From assembly GCF_017676345.1 (NCBI RefSeq), contig NZ_JAFFZM010000013.1, forward strand, positions 1 through 64,000: DNA of 64,000 nucleotides, read 5' to 3'. Source of the DNA: Streptomyces smyrnaeus. Its GTDB lineage: Bacteria > Actinomycetota > Actinomycetes > Streptomycetales > Streptomycetaceae. The notes beneath the pieces were generated by a model. That model was given only the letters and a program-made list of their open reading frames with translations, had not been told where the DNA came from and did no database searches. Shown here one piece after another: positions 1-9,159 of this stretch (position 1 is the first letter of the stretch; the number at the start of each line of letters is the position of its first letter). The position numbers and the translations under genes were made by a program.

Positions 1-674
1 GCGCTGATCACGCCGCCGCTGCTGAGCACGATGTACGAGCCGTTGGCGTCGAGCCCGACATCATGCCCGTTCGTCTCCAGTGTGGCGGCCACCCCGTCGT
101 TTCCGATGATCTGTGCCCGGTACCGCAGCTCGCCGAGCTTCTTGACCTTGGCCGTCCAGCCACCCGCGAGCTGGAAGGTGCCCGGTCCCTGCTGTCCGCC
201 ACCCATCCAGGAGTGGACCTCGCCGCCCAGGGTGAGCACGACGGACATGTCGTTGGCGTTGAGCCCGGCGTCGTGCTTGTTCGTCTCCAGCGTGGCCAGG
301 ACCGAGCCGCGGCTGACGATCTTGGCACGGTAGTGCTGGTCGCCGAGCTCGTAGATCTTGGCCGTGCTGCCGTCCGCCAGCTTCTGGGTGCGGTCCGGGG
401 CTCCCGCCTTGGAGGTGGTGGACGGTGTGCCGGCGTCCGCGGCGGGCGACGCGCTCTGCTCGCCGGTCCGGTCCTTGCCCGTCTCGGACCGGGCACCTTC
501 GCTGTCGCCTCCTCCGCCTCTGGTGGAGGAGGCGGAGGAGGATGCGGAGTCCTTCTTCTCCTGGGCGGATTCCTTGTCCCCGCCCTGGCAGGCAGTCAGC
601 GAGAGCGCCGCAGCGACGGCGACGGCAACCAGGCCGGCGGCGCGGACGGTACGAGGAGTACGGCGAATGGTCAT
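1..674 (-). CDS. Secreted lipoprotein with two internal repeats (3' end off the window)
   Basis: The reading frame opens with ATG at 674 behind a GGGGGA ribosome site and runs off the left edge, so only about 224 residues are seen. The N-terminus is a lipoprotein signal: basic MTIRR start, hydrophobic Ala/Val stretch, then LTAC with the lipid-bearing Cys near residue 29. A Ser/Gly/Lys-rich linker of about 65 residues follows. Two copies of a roughly 50-residue unit come next; each has a Lys-rich start, a 'YRA-I' strand, 'ATLETN-HD-GL-AN' and an 'IVL/VVL--GG' end. The unit looks like a small beta-repeat. I do not recognise a family, and function is unknown beyond membrane-anchored surface location. 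Confidence 0.75.
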   Translation of the reverse strand, partial: MTIRRTPRTVRAAGLVAVAVAAALSLTACQGGDKESAQEKKDSASSSASSTRGGGGDSEGARSETGKDRTGEQSASPAADAGTPSTTSKAGAPDRTQKLADGSTAKIYELGDQHYRAKIVSRGSVLATLETNKHDAGLNANDMSVVLTLGGEVHSWMGGGQQGPGTFQLAGGWTAKVKKLGELRYRAQIIGNDGVAATLETNGHDVGLDANGSYIVLSSGGVIS

Positions 675-939
675 GATGCGAGTCCCCCATGGGTGTCGGG
701 ATCCGGTACCTCCCCTTCCTCAGCGGGGCACCGGTCGCAGCTGCTGTTCGCTGCACCCCGTGAGATGGCGCCTGAGCAGGAGTTGTTCACCGGATTGTGT
801 CCGCACTTGGTAACAACGGCCATCGCCGCCCGTCGCGGAGCCGCAAGCCGGCCTGGTCTCGGCCGCGGCCGGGCAGGTCGGTGGTCCGGCTGCCTCGCAT
901 CGGGCGGGCGCCGGGTTCCAGGACTCCACAGTCTCGTTC
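675..939. other. Intergenic region with imperfect inverted repeat
   Basis: No gene is supported here. An imperfect inverted repeat at 782-817 (GTTGTTCACC against GGTAACAAC) lies between the lipoprotein gene and the end of the ABC operon. It could be an operator for the lipoprotein gene or a weak terminator of the upstream operon. Confidence 0.35.
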
Positions 940-2511
940 CTACTCGGCGACCCCCGCCTCCAGACGTGCCGTGGTCTCCAGCAGCGAGATGGTGAAGGGG
1001 TGGCTCGGCTCCGTCAGGACGGACCGGGCGGGGCCTTGCTCGACGAGTTCACCCGCGTCGAAGACGGCGATGCGGTGGGCGAGGGCCGCGGTGTCCAGAT
1101 CATGGGTGATCAGTACCAGGGACAGGTCGCCGCGGTCGTGGAGCAGCGAGGTGACGATGCCCAGGATGTCGCGGCGGGTGACGGTGTCCAGGCCGGAGGT
1201 GATCTCGTCGCAGATCAGCACGCGGGGTCGGGCGAGGAGCGCGCGGGCGAGGGCGGCGCGCTGGAGTTCGCCTCCGGACAGCCGACCGGGGCGTCCGCGC
1301 ACCAGGTCCTCCGGGAGGCCGAGGCTGTCGAGGGTGGTCAGGGCCTCGGTGACGGCGGCGCGTTCGTCGGTGCCGTGCAGCCGTGTCGCGGTGCGGGCCA
1401 CCTGGTGCAGCACGGGCCGGTGCCCGTCGAAGGCGGCGCGCACATCCTGGAAGACGTACTGCACGGCTGCGAGTTGGCTGCGGGAGCGGTTGCGCAGGCT
1501 GCGCGGCAGCGGGGTGCTGTCGAGGAGGATCCGCCCGTCGTGGTCGCGGTGGAGTCCGGCGAGGCAGCGGCCGAGTGTGGTCTTTCCACTGCCGGAGCGG
1601 CCGACGACGGCCAGACATTCGCCCGGGTACAGATCGAGTTCGGGAGTGTGCAGCACCTCGGCCGTTCGGCGGTCGCCGTCGCGGTGGCGGGCGGTGAGGT
1701 CGCGTACCCGTAGGACGGGCTGCCCGGTGCCGGCCGGACCGTCCGGTTCGCTGCGCCGGGGCTGGTCGCTGAGCAGCTTGCGGGTCCATTCGTGCCGGGG
1801 CGCGAGCCATACGCGTGCTGCGGGACCCGACTCGACGACCCGCCCCGCACGCATGACGTGGACCTCGTCGGCGAGGGCTCTTACGACGTCGAGGTCGTGG
1901 CTGAGCAGGACGACCGCGATGCCGCGGGCGGCGACGGCCGCGAGGTGGTCGACGATGCGCCTCTTGGTCAGGGCGTCCTGGCCGGTGGTGGGTTCGTCGG
2001 CGACGATGACGCGCGCGCCGAGCAGCAGGGCCTGGGCGAGGACGACGCGCTGCTGCTGGCCGCCGGAGAGCTGATGGGGGTAGCGCCGCAGCAGGGTCTC
2101 GGCGTCGGGGAGTTGCGCCTCGGCCAGGGCGTGCAGGACGCGTTCGCGGGCCGCCGCGCGGCGCTCGCCGCGGGGCAGCCGGCGTACCTGGGAGCGGGCG
2201 ATGTCGGTGAGGAGGGCGGCGATACGGCGGGCGGGGTTGAGGACGGACGCCGGGTGCTGGGGGATGTAGCCGGCCAGGCCCTGGGCCGCCAGCCGCACGT
2301 CACCGCTGACGTGGGCGCCCGGCGGATACTCGCCCAGCAGGGCGAGGCCGGTGGTGGTCTTGCCGCTGCCCGAGGCGCCGACCAGGGCCGTGACCTTGCC
2401 GGGGAGGGCCTTGAGGCTGACTCCGTCGACGATCGACCTACCACCGATCTCGACGCGCAGCCCGCGGATCTCCGCCACGGGATCCATGGGTGTGCCGCAG
2501 GTGTGGTTCAT
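940..2511 (-). CDS. Dipeptide/nickel-type ABC transporter, fused double ATPase
   Basis: This 523-residue protein carries two complete ABC ATPase domains in one chain, equivalent to fused DppD and DppF. Domain 1 has Walker A GASGSGKT at about residues 45-52, an LSGGQQQR signature and Walker B ending in VADEPT. Domain 2 has Walker A GRSGSGKT at about 325, an LSGGELQR signature and a CDEIT Walker B. It would power the two permeases encoded just upstream. Its ATG at 2511 overlaps the permease stop by 4 bp and follows an AGAAGGAAG site, so I chose it over farther upstream starts. It is the last gene of the ten-gene operon. Substrate cannot be read from the ATPase; context suggests a metal-chelate or short peptide. 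Confidence 0.9.
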   Translation of the reverse strand: MNHTCGTPMDPVAEIRGLRVEIGGRSIVDGVSLKALPGKVTALVGASGSGKTTTGLALLGEYPPGAHVSGDVRLAAQGLAGYIPQHPASVLNPARRIAALLTDIARSQVRRLPRGERRAAARERVLHALAEAQLPDAETLLRRYPHQLSGGQQQRVVLAQALLLGARVIVADEPTTGQDALTKRRIVDHLAAVAARGIAVVLLSHDLDVVRALADEVHVMRAGRVVESGPAARVWLAPRHEWTRKLLSDQPRRSEPDGPAGTGQPVLRVRDLTARHRDGDRRTAEVLHTPELDLYPGECLAVVGRSGSGKTTLGRCLAGLHRDHDGRILLDSTPLPRSLRNRSRSQLAAVQYVFQDVRAAFDGHRPVLHQVARTATRLHGTDERAAVTEALTTLDSLGLPEDLVRGRPGRLSGGELQRAALARALLARPRVLICDEITSGLDTVTRRDILGIVTSLLHDRGDLSLVLITHDLDTAALAHRIAVFDAGELVEQGPARSVLTEPSHPFTISLLETTARLEAGVAE

Positions 2512-3383
2512 GGACGTGCTTCCTTCTCTGTCCGGCGCCGCACGGGTCCCTCTCCGGTCTCGGACCCGGTTGCGCGGGGGAGGGCCCTTCGTCTTCCGCC
2601 CTTGTCCAGCGCGGCGTCGAAGAGGAGGTTGGCGCCCATCGTCAGACCGACGATCAGCAGGGCCGGGACGACCACCGCCCAGGGCTGGACGAACAGGCCG
2701 GTGCGGTTGCGGTCGACCATGACCGCCCAGTTGGCCGCGTCGGGTGCCACACCGACGCCGAGGAAGGCGGCCGTGGCGACCAGATACAGCACCCCGGTCA
2801 GCCGGGTACCGGCGTCGGCCGCCAGGGGGCGCAACATGGAGCGGCCGACATAGCCGAAGGCCATTCGCCACCACGTTTCCCCCTGCATCCGCAGCGCCTC
2901 GACCGCGGGCCGGGCGGCGGCCTCCGCGGCGGCAGCACGTACGAGGCGGGCCGCGTCGGGCACATTGACCAGGGCGACCAGCATGGCGAGACCGAAGGCA
3001 CCGAGGGAGAACACTGTGGCCGCCAGCAGGATCAGCAGCAGCGAGGGGACGGCCAGCAGCACGTCCAGGGGCCGCATCAGCAGTTCCTCCAGCCAGCGGC
3101 GATGGGTGAGCGCGCTGACCAGCCCGATGGGCAGTGCCACGAGGTAGGCGAGGGCGGTCGCCGCCAGGGCCGTCAGCACGACGGGCCGGCCGCCGTGCAG
3201 CACCTGCTGCCAGGTGTCGCGGCCCACGAAGTCCGTCCCCAGCCAGTGGCCGTCGCCCAGGGTGAAGGACGCGGCCCGCGGGCCCGGCTCGCCCGCGAAC
3301 ACCGGTCCGAGCAGGGCGAGGGCGAGGGGCAGGGCGACGACGGTGAGGCCGAGTGCGAAGCGGCCGGCGCGCAGCTGCTTCAC
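2508..3383 (-). CDS. ABC transporter permease, DppC/NikC type
   Basis: A 291-residue inner-membrane permease of the peptide/opine/nickel importer class. It has an N-terminal hydrophobic segment, the short extracytoplasmic loop typical of DppC ('HWLGTDFVGRD'), and a permease core with about five more membrane segments. The family's 'GTD--GRD' motif is present near residue 45. The GTG start at 3383 overlaps the stop of the upstream permease (GTGA) and follows a GGGGGTGG site. It pairs with the DppB-like protein to form the channel. The C-terminal tail is charged and unusually basic (KGGRRR...KEARP). Confidence 0.88.
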   Translation of the reverse strand: MKQLRAGRFALGLTVVALPLALALLGPVFAGEPGPRAASFTLGDGHWLGTDFVGRDTWQQVLHGGRPVVLTALAATALAYLVALPIGLVSALTHRRWLEELLMRPLDVLLAVPSLLLILLAATVFSLGAFGLAMLVALVNVPDAARLVRAAAAEAAARPAVEALRMQGETWWRMAFGYVGRSMLRPLAADAGTRLTGVLYLVATAAFLGVGVAPDAANWAVMVDRNRTGLFVQPWAVVVPALLIVGLTMGANLLFDAALDKGGRRRALPRATGSETGEGPVRRRTEKEARP

Positions 3384-4333
3384 GCGGCCACCCCCGTCCG
3401 GGGCGCGAGGCGCAGCGCCACCAGATCGGCGCCGAGGTTGAGTACGACCGTCAGGGCACCGAACACCACGGCGAGGCCCTGGACAACGGGGACGTCGCGT
3501 TCGGCAATGGCGTTCAGCAGCACGGTGCCGAGTCCGGGGATCACGAACAGGGCCTCCACCACGATGACGCCGGACAGCAGCCAGTCGACGGTGCGCGCGA
3601 GTTGCTGGGCGGCCGGGGCGAGGGCGTTGGGGAGCGCGTGGGCGTAGCGCAGCCGTGCGCGGGGGACTCCGTAGCGGCGTGCCTGGGCGACATAGGGAGA
3701 GGCGAGAGCGTCGATCATGCCTGCACGCACCAGGCGGACCAGGGAGCACACGGGCCGGGCGAGCAGGACCAGGACGGGCAGGACGAGGGCGGCCGGGTGG
3801 CCGAGCAGGTCGGCGCCGTAGCCGACCGCGGTCGGCGGCAGCCAGCCCAGCTGGATCGCCAGGACGGTCACCAGCAGTATTCCGAGGGCGAATTCGGGAA
3901 CGGCGTACACGGCCAGCGTCACCGAGCTGATCAGCCGGTCGGCGAGCCGACCCTCGTGGCGTGCCGCCAGCACGCCGAGGCCGAAGCCGACCGGGACCAG
4001 CAGCGCCACGGTGAGCGCGGCCAGCAGCAGGGTGGGGGCGAAGCCGTCGGCGATGTACTGGCTGACCGGGCGGCCGGAGACGAGTGACGTACCGAGGTCG
4101 CCGTGCGGCAGCCCGGCCGCCCAGTCGGCCAGCCGCTGCCATGCGGGCTGGTCCAGATTCATGGCCTCCCGGATGGCGGCCACGCGGGCCGGGTCGGGCT
4201 GGTCACCGGCCAGGGCGACAGCGGCGTCGCCCGGCAGCGCCTCGGTGAGCGCGAAGACCAGCAGCACAACAGCGACGGTCTGCGCGGCACCGAGGAGCAG
4301 CCGCCGGGCGACGAAGGAGCGCACTCCGCTCAC
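3380..4333 (-). CDS. ABC transporter permease, DppB/NikB type
   Basis: A 317-residue membrane protein with the DppB layout: N-terminal membrane helix ('RRLLLGAAQTVAVVLLVFAL'), a periplasm-side 'PGDAA' region, then five further hydrophobic segments. The cytoplasmic EAA-like loop reads 'YVAQARRYGVPRARLRYAHA'. The GTG start at 4333 overlaps the stop of the binding-protein gene (GTGA), so translation is probably coupled. With the DppC-like partner and the double ATPase it completes a five-component peptide/nickel-family importer. An alternative GTG three codons downstream cannot be excluded. Confidence 0.88.
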   Translation of the reverse strand: MSGVRSFVARRLLLGAAQTVAVVLLVFALTEALPGDAAVALAGDQPDPARVAAIREAMNLDQPAWQRLADWAAGLPHGDLGTSLVSGRPVSQYIADGFAPTLLLAALTVALLVPVGFGLGVLAARHEGRLADRLISSVTLAVYAVPEFALGILLVTVLAIQLGWLPPTAVGYGADLLGHPAALVLPVLVLLARPVCSLVRLVRAGMIDALASPYVAQARRYGVPRARLRYAHALPNALAPAAQQLARTVDWLLSGVIVVEALFVIPGLGTVLLNAIAERDVPVVQGLAVVFGALTVVLNLGADLVALRLAPRTGVAA

Positions 4334-5925
4334 CCGAGCCACACCTTGTCGAAGCGTGCCCAGTCGAGGGTGTTGGCGGGCGCCTTGGTCTCGACCCCCT
4401 TCACACGGGGGAGCGTGCCGATGATCCAGTCGGCGAAGCCCCAGACCAGGAAGCCGCCCTCGGAGTACAGGCGGCGCTGCATGCGCGCGTATACAGCGGC
4501 GCGCTCGGTCTTGTCGCGGGTGGACTGCGCCTGCTGGTAGAGGGCGTCGAAGTCCTTGTGCCGCCACTTGGTGGCGTTGGTGGTGGAGTCGGTGAGGAGG
4601 CGCTGGGAGATGTGGGTTTCGATGGGCATGGCGCCGGAGCGGTAGCAGCACAGGGTGCCGGAGTCGAGGATGTCGTTCCAGTAGGAGTCCTTGCTGCCCT
4701 TCTTGACCTCGATGGTGACGCCCGCCTTCTTGGCCTGGTCGCGGAAGATGCTGGCGGCCTCGGTGAACCCGGCGGCGACGGCCGAGGTGTCGAGGGTGAC
4801 CTTGAGGCGCTCGGCGTCGGCCTTCTTGAGCAGGGCGCGGGCCTTGTCGAGGTCCTGTTCGCGCTGGGGGAGGGCGTCTGCGTAGTACTCGTAGCCCTTG
4901 CCGAACAGGTCGTTGCCGATCTCCCCGGCGCCGGACAGCGCGCCGTCGATGAGTTCCTTGCGGTCAGCGATGAGGAAGAAGGCCTCTCGCACCCGCTTGT
5001 CGTCGAAGGGCGGCCTGTCGGTCTTCATGCAGAACGCCTGCATGGCGCTGTTGGGCAGCCGGACGATGTCGATCCGGCCCTTGTTCTCATGGGCACGGGC
5101 GGTCGTGGGGTTGAGCTCGTGCGCGTACTCGACCTGCCCCCCGAGCAGGGCGTTGACGCGCGCCGACTCCTCGTTGGCGATGACGAACTCGAGCTCCTCC
5201 AGGTGCGGGGCGCCGTCCCAGTAGTCGTCGTTGCGGCGGAAGACGGCGGAACGGCCGGGGGTGAAGGAGACGAACCGGAAGGGGCCGGAGCCGATGGGCT
5301 TCTTGTCGAAGTCGGAGGCGTTCTCGGGCACGATGTACGCGCCGAACGCGGCGAGGACGTTGGGGAATTCGGCCGTGGGGCGCTTGAGCACGAATTCGAT
5401 GGAGCGCTCACCTGTGGCACGGCTGGCGTCGAGGTCGACGGGCTCCAGGGATGCCTTGGCCCGGAACGCCTTGTCGGGGTCGGTGATGCGGCGGTAGCTG
5501 TAGAGGACGTCCTTCGCGGTGACCGGCTTGCCGTCGTGGAAGGTGGCCTTGCGCAGGGTGACCTTCCAGCGATCCAGGGACTTGTTCGGCTCCCACTTCT
5601 CGGCGAGCCGGGGCCGGGCCGACAGGTCGGGGCCGTAGTCGGCGAGCTTGTCGAACAGCGCCTTGGCGCGGGCGACGTCGGCGAAGAGGTTGGACAGATG
5701 AGGGTCGAGGGTTTCGCCGGCACCGCCGCCCGCGAACGCGGCACGCAGCCGCCCGCCGCGCTTCGGTGTGCCGTCGCCCTTGCTGTCGCCGCTGTCGGGG
5801 CCACCGCATCCGGTGAGGGCGATCGCGCCGAGTGAGGCGGCGCCCGTGGCGGCGAGGAAGCCGCGGCGCCGCAGACCGGGGAAGCGGTCCTGGGAGGGGA
5901 GCTGCCGGGGGGATTCGTCGTGCAT
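4330..5925 (-). CDS. Extracytoplasmic solute-binding protein, family 5 (DppA/OppA/NikA type)
   Basis: A 531-residue SBP_bac_5 protein. The N-terminus carries a twin-arginine-like RRRGFLA stretch (residues 19-25) and an LTGC lipobox with Cys40, so it is probably a Tat-exported lipoprotein. The body shows the family's 'DVLYSYRRI', 'GSGPFRF', 'DDYWDGAPHLEELEF' and 'PPFDDKRVREAFFLIADR' signatures. I chose ATG 5925 because GAGGA lies about 8 bases upstream; a TTG at 5952 is an alternative without a good site. It would capture the substrate for the permeases that follow. Family members bind peptides, opines, nickel and metal-chelator complexes, so linkage to the biosynthetic genes upstream favours a chelate. 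Confidence 0.9.
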   Translation of the reverse strand: MHDESPRQLPSQDRFPGLRRRGFLAATGAASLGAIALTGCGGPDSGDSKGDGTPKRGGRLRAAFAGGGAGETLDPHLSNLFADVARAKALFDKLADYGPDLSARPRLAEKWEPNKSLDRWKVTLRKATFHDGKPVTAKDVLYSYRRITDPDKAFRAKASLEPVDLDASRATGERSIEFVLKRPTAEFPNVLAAFGAYIVPENASDFDKKPIGSGPFRFVSFTPGRSAVFRRNDDYWDGAPHLEELEFVIANEESARVNALLGGQVEYAHELNPTTARAHENKGRIDIVRLPNSAMQAFCMKTDRPPFDDKRVREAFFLIADRKELIDGALSGAGEIGNDLFGKGYEYYADALPQREQDLDKARALLKKADAERLKVTLDTSAVAAGFTEAASIFRDQAKKAGVTIEVKKGSKDSYWNDILDSGTLCCYRSGAMPIETHISQRLLTDSTTNATKWRHKDFDALYQQAQSTRDKTERAAVYARMQRRLYSEGGFLVWGFADWIIGTLPRVKGVETKAPANTLDWARFDKVWLG

Positions 5926-6003
5926 GCGGTTTTCCTCAGGTGGAGTGGACAATGCCGGTGCGGGGGGTGCGGGGAGGGGAGAGAGCGTCAGGGTGCGGAG
6001 GCG

Positions 6004-6822
6004 TCAGGACGCGGGGTCGGGCCCGGTCGCGCGGGCCACGAGGTGCAGTCGGTCGGCGTCGGTGGTGCGGCCGGGGAGCAGACCTTCCTGCCAGGGCGGC
6101 TCGGTACGCGGTCCCGGACCGTCGTGGAGCTCCAGGACCTCGAAGCCGTGTGCGGCCAGCAGGTGGCGCAGCTCCTGCGGGAAGAGCAGCCGCCATGCGG
6201 AGCGCTGCTCGACGGGCTCCGCTCCGTCGTCCGCGATCCACACACGTGAACGGCGCAGGAGCTGGGCCGTACGGTCCACCGTGAGAGTGGTGGTGGACCG
6301 GTAGGTGGCGCCCCGCCAGGTGAACTCGTTCACGGTGGGCGAGTCCAACAGGTCGGTACGGCCGAGAAAGTACGCGCCGTTGCGCATCTCCGTGACGAGC
6401 AGCCCGCCTGGCGCGAGCGCGTGACGGCAGGAGGACAGAAAGCCGTCGAGCTGATCGTTGGTGTGGCAGTACAGCATGGCGCTGTCCAGGCAGCTGATCG
6501 CGTCGAAGGCGGCCCGCCCCAGATCGAAACCGTGCAGGTCCGCGCGGACGTATGCGGGCCCCGGATGGTGGGTGCGGGCGTGGTCGAGCATCGCCGGGGA
6601 GATGTCGGCGCCGGTCACCGTGCGGCCGATGCCGTGCAGATGGGCGGCGTCCCGGCCGGTACCGCAGCCGATGTCCAGAACGCGCGGGCCCGCCCCGTGC
6701 CGCCGAAGGCAGTCCTCCGCCCACCGCGCGGACAGCCGGCCGGGGTCGGGGAAGCGCGCCTCGTACAGCTCGGGGCTGTCCGTGAGCAGGTTGCGGGTAC
6801 TCCCGGTCGTCGCAGAGGTCAT
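6004..6822 (-). CDS. Class I SAM-dependent methyltransferase
   Basis: A 272-residue small-molecule methyltransferase. Motif I VLDIGCGTG is at residues 48-56, the acidic residue that contacts SAM ribose is in 'ADIS', and a 'FDAISCLDSAML' motif follows. The ATG at 6822 lies 14 bp past the MFS stop, after AGGAAG. It sits between the exporter and importer genes of the same operon, so it probably modifies the operon's product, for example by N- or O-methylation. The substrate is not predictable from sequence. Seventy-eight bases separate it from the binding-protein gene. Confidence 0.85.
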   Translation of the reverse strand: MTSATTGSTRNLLTDSPELYEARFPDPGRLSARWAEDCLRRHGAGPRVLDIGCGTGRDAAHLHGIGRTVTGADISPAMLDHARTHHPGPAYVRADLHGFDLGRAAFDAISCLDSAMLYCHTNDQLDGFLSSCRHALAPGGLLVTEMRNGAYFLGRTDLLDSPTVNEFTWRGATYRSTTTLTVDRTAQLLRRSRVWIADDGAEPVEQRSAWRLLFPQELRHLLAAHGFEVLELHDGPGPRTEPPWQEGLLPGRTTDADRLHLVARATGPDPAS

Positions 6823-6836
6823 ATCGGCTTCCTGTC

Positions 6837-8114
6837 TCAGGCCTTCACGGGTACGGCAGGCTTCGACGGCTCCGGCAGCGACCGCAGCCGGCGCAGCCAG
6901 GCCACGCCGAGCGCGGAGGCGAGCCCGAACAGGGCGCAGCACAGCCACGGCAGCCAGCCCGCGCCGCTCCGCTCCCCGGTGTCCATGGCCCATCCGACGA
7001 CGGTGTTGCCGACGGCTGCGGCGATGCCCGAGAGGACGTAGAAGATCCCGAAGTAGGTGCCGGTCAGCTCGGAGCGGCCGAAGCCGGGGATCAGCTCCAT
7101 CACAAAGGGCTGGACCACCATCACCCCGAGATACAGCAGCAGGGCTCCCGCCAGTACGGGTGCAGCACGCAGCGCAGCGTCGGCGGCGCCGTCCGGGCCG
7201 CCGGACGTACCCGGTCCGGACATGCCCGCGGCCAGGGCGGGCGGCAGGAATGCCAGCGCCATGAGGCCCAGCCCCGCGGCAATCCAGCCGGCCCGGTCGC
7301 CGCGCTCCTTGAGGCCGCGAGTGATGCGCAGCTGGAGCGCGAGATTGGCGACGGTGCCGATGAGGAACACCAGTCCCGCCGCTCCGTCCCAGCCGGTGGC
7401 CTGCCGCGCTCCGTCGGGCAGTAGCAGGTACAGCTGGTTCTCCAGGGAGAACATGCCGACCATGGCGAGTGCGAAGGCGAGGAAGGCCCGGTTGCGGAGG
7501 ACCTCCCGCCAGTCCGCGAGGACGGTGCCCTTGTTCGGCTCCACCTTCCGGGCGGGGAGGACCAGAGCCTGGGCGACGGTGAGGAGCGCGAAGATCGCGG
7601 CGGCGGTCAGCGCCGAGGTGCGGAAGTCCACCAGCAGCAGTGCGCTGCCCACCAGCGGACCGACCAGCGCTCCCGTGGTGGCGAACACATTGAACAGGGC
7701 GAACGCCTCCGCCTTGCGCTCGTCCGCCTCCTGGGCGATGTAGGCGCGTACGGCGGGATTGAACAGTGCCCCGGCGAAGCCGCTGAGCATGGAGGCGGCG
7801 AGCAGTACGGGAAGGTTGTCGCCGAGCGCGAAGAGCGCGAATCCGAGGGTGCGCAGGGCGCAGCCGGCGATGATGACGCCGCGGGCGCCGAGCCGGTCGG
7901 AGGCGGAGCCGCCGATGATGAACAGGCCCTGTTGGCTGAGGTTGCGAAGACCCAGGACGACGCCGACGACGGCGGCGGACATGCCCAGGTTCTCGGTGAG
8001 GTGGGTGGCGAGGTAGGGGATGAGGAGGTAGAAGCCGGTGTTGACGCCGAGCTGGTTGACCAGCAGGAGCTGGACCGCGAGCGGAAAGCGGCGCATCTCA
8101 CGCCACGTCTTCAC
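6837..8114 (-). CDS. MFS transporter, probable exporter
   Basis: A 425-residue major-facilitator protein with about 12 hydrophobic segments. It has the loop 2-3 signature region 'GGSASDRLGARGVIIAG' and a central cytoplasmic loop containing 'PARKVEPNKG'. The GTG at 8114 follows GGGAGGTG and overlaps the 3' end of the epimerase gene by 17 bp. The best reading is a drug/metabolite efflux protein that exports the small molecule made by the upstream enzymes, because the same operon encodes a separate binding-protein-dependent importer. Confidence 0.85.
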   Translation of the reverse strand: MKTWREMRRFPLAVQLLLVNQLGVNTGFYLLIPYLATHLTENLGMSAAVVGVVLGLRNLSQQGLFIIGGSASDRLGARGVIIAGCALRTLGFALFALGDNLPVLLAASMLSGFAGALFNPAVRAYIAQEADERKAEAFALFNVFATTGALVGPLVGSALLLVDFRTSALTAAAIFALLTVAQALVLPARKVEPNKGTVLADWREVLRNRAFLAFALAMVGMFSLENQLYLLLPDGARQATGWDGAAGLVFLIGTVANLALQLRITRGLKERGDRAGWIAAGLGLMALAFLPPALAAGMSGPGTSGGPDGAADAALRAAPVLAGALLLYLGVMVVQPFVMELIPGFGRSELTGTYFGIFYVLSGIAAAVGNTVVGWAMDTGERSGAGWLPWLCCALFGLASALGVAWLRRLRSLPEPSKPAVPVKA

Positions 8115-9159
8115 AGCGCACCTCCCGCGGCTCGACGCCCAGCCCCGGCAGGGCACTCGTCCGTACGAAGCCGTCCTCGCCCCCGATGCCGCTCCACGGG
8201 TCGCGGGCCAGCAGCAGATGCCCGTCCAGGTCGACCCAGCGTGCGCGGTCGGCGAGGTGCACAGCGGGTGCGAGGGAGAGGCTGCTGGCGGTCATGCAGC
8301 CGAGCATCAGCCGGGTGCCGCTGCCTTGGATCAACTCGGCGATGCGCAGGGCCGCATGGACGCCGCCGCACTTGGCGAGCTTGACGTTGACGCCGTGCAC
8401 CCGTCCGGCCAGCCGGCGCACGTCCTCCAGATCGACGGCGTCCTCGTCGGCGATGATCGGCAGCGGTGAGCGTTCGGCCAACGCGCCCAGGGCCTCCGGG
8501 TGACCGGGGGCCAAGGGCTGTTCGACCGCCTCGACACCGAGGTGCGCGAACCGGGGCAGCAGCGCTTCGGCCTGTGCCACGGTCCACGCGCCGTTCGGGT
8601 CCAGGAGCAGCCGGGCGCGGGGGGCGGCGTCGCGGATGACGCGGATGCGCTCCACATCGTCCTCGGGCTCGGGGGACCCCGCCTTCACCTTGATGACCTC
8701 GAATCCGCTCGCCGCGAGACAGCGGGCCTGCGCTGCCGCATGGAAGTGGGAGGTGAGGCCGATGGTGCGGGCCGTGGCCGCGACCGGAGCTTCCGGCGTG
8801 CCGAGGAGCCGGTGCACGGGGCTGTTCGCGCGCTTGCCGACGAGGTCGAGGAGAGCGGCCTCGGCGGCGGCGGTCACGGCCGGGGGAGTGCCCTCGTCGA
8901 TCACCTCGCCCGCACGCAGGGCGTCCAGGGCGCTTTCGGGGTCGGGGAAGCGGACCAGGTCCGCGGCGACGGTGGCGACGAGTCGTTCCAGGGTCTTGGC
9001 GTCGAGGCCGTAGTAGATGCTGCTGACGGCCTCGCCGTGGCCGGTCGTGCCCTCGTGTTCGATGCTCAGCCATACGGCGTCGCGTGCGGTCATGGTGGAG
9101 CGGGAGATGCGCAGCGGCTCGGCGAGGCCGAGGCGTACGGTGCGCCGGCTGGCCTTCAC
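8098..9159 (-). CDS. Enolase-superfamily dipeptide epimerase-like enzyme
   Basis: A 353-residue muconate-lactonizing/dipeptide-epimerase-type protein. The KVKAG motif gives catalytic lysines at about 157/159. Metal ligands are D187 ('LLLDPNGAW'), E213 ('VEQPL') and D238 ('ADED'), with the second-side lysine at about 260 ('VNVKLAKCGG'). All residues needed for a 1,1-proton transfer are present. Family members epimerise L-Ala-D/L-Glu and other dipeptides, or racemise N-acyl amino acids. GTG 9159 overlaps the preceding stop (GTGA), after AAAGGAA. In this operon it probably inverts an alpha-carbon in an ATP-grasp-made dipeptide or in the PLP-enzyme product. Confidence 0.85.
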   Translation of the reverse strand: MKASRRTVRLGLAEPLRISRSTMTARDAVWLSIEHEGTTGHGEAVSSIYYGLDAKTLERLVATVAADLVRFPDPESALDALRAGEVIDEGTPPAVTAAAEAALLDLVGKRANSPVHRLLGTPEAPVAATARTIGLTSHFHAAAQARCLAASGFEVIKVKAGSPEPEDDVERIRVIRDAAPRARLLLDPNGAWTVAQAEALLPRFAHLGVEAVEQPLAPGHPEALGALAERSPLPIIADEDAVDLEDVRRLAGRVHGVNVKLAKCGGVHAALRIAELIQGSGTRLMLGCMTASSLSLAPAVHLADRARWVDLDGHLLLARDPWSGIGGEDGFVRTSALPGLGVEPREVRCEDVA

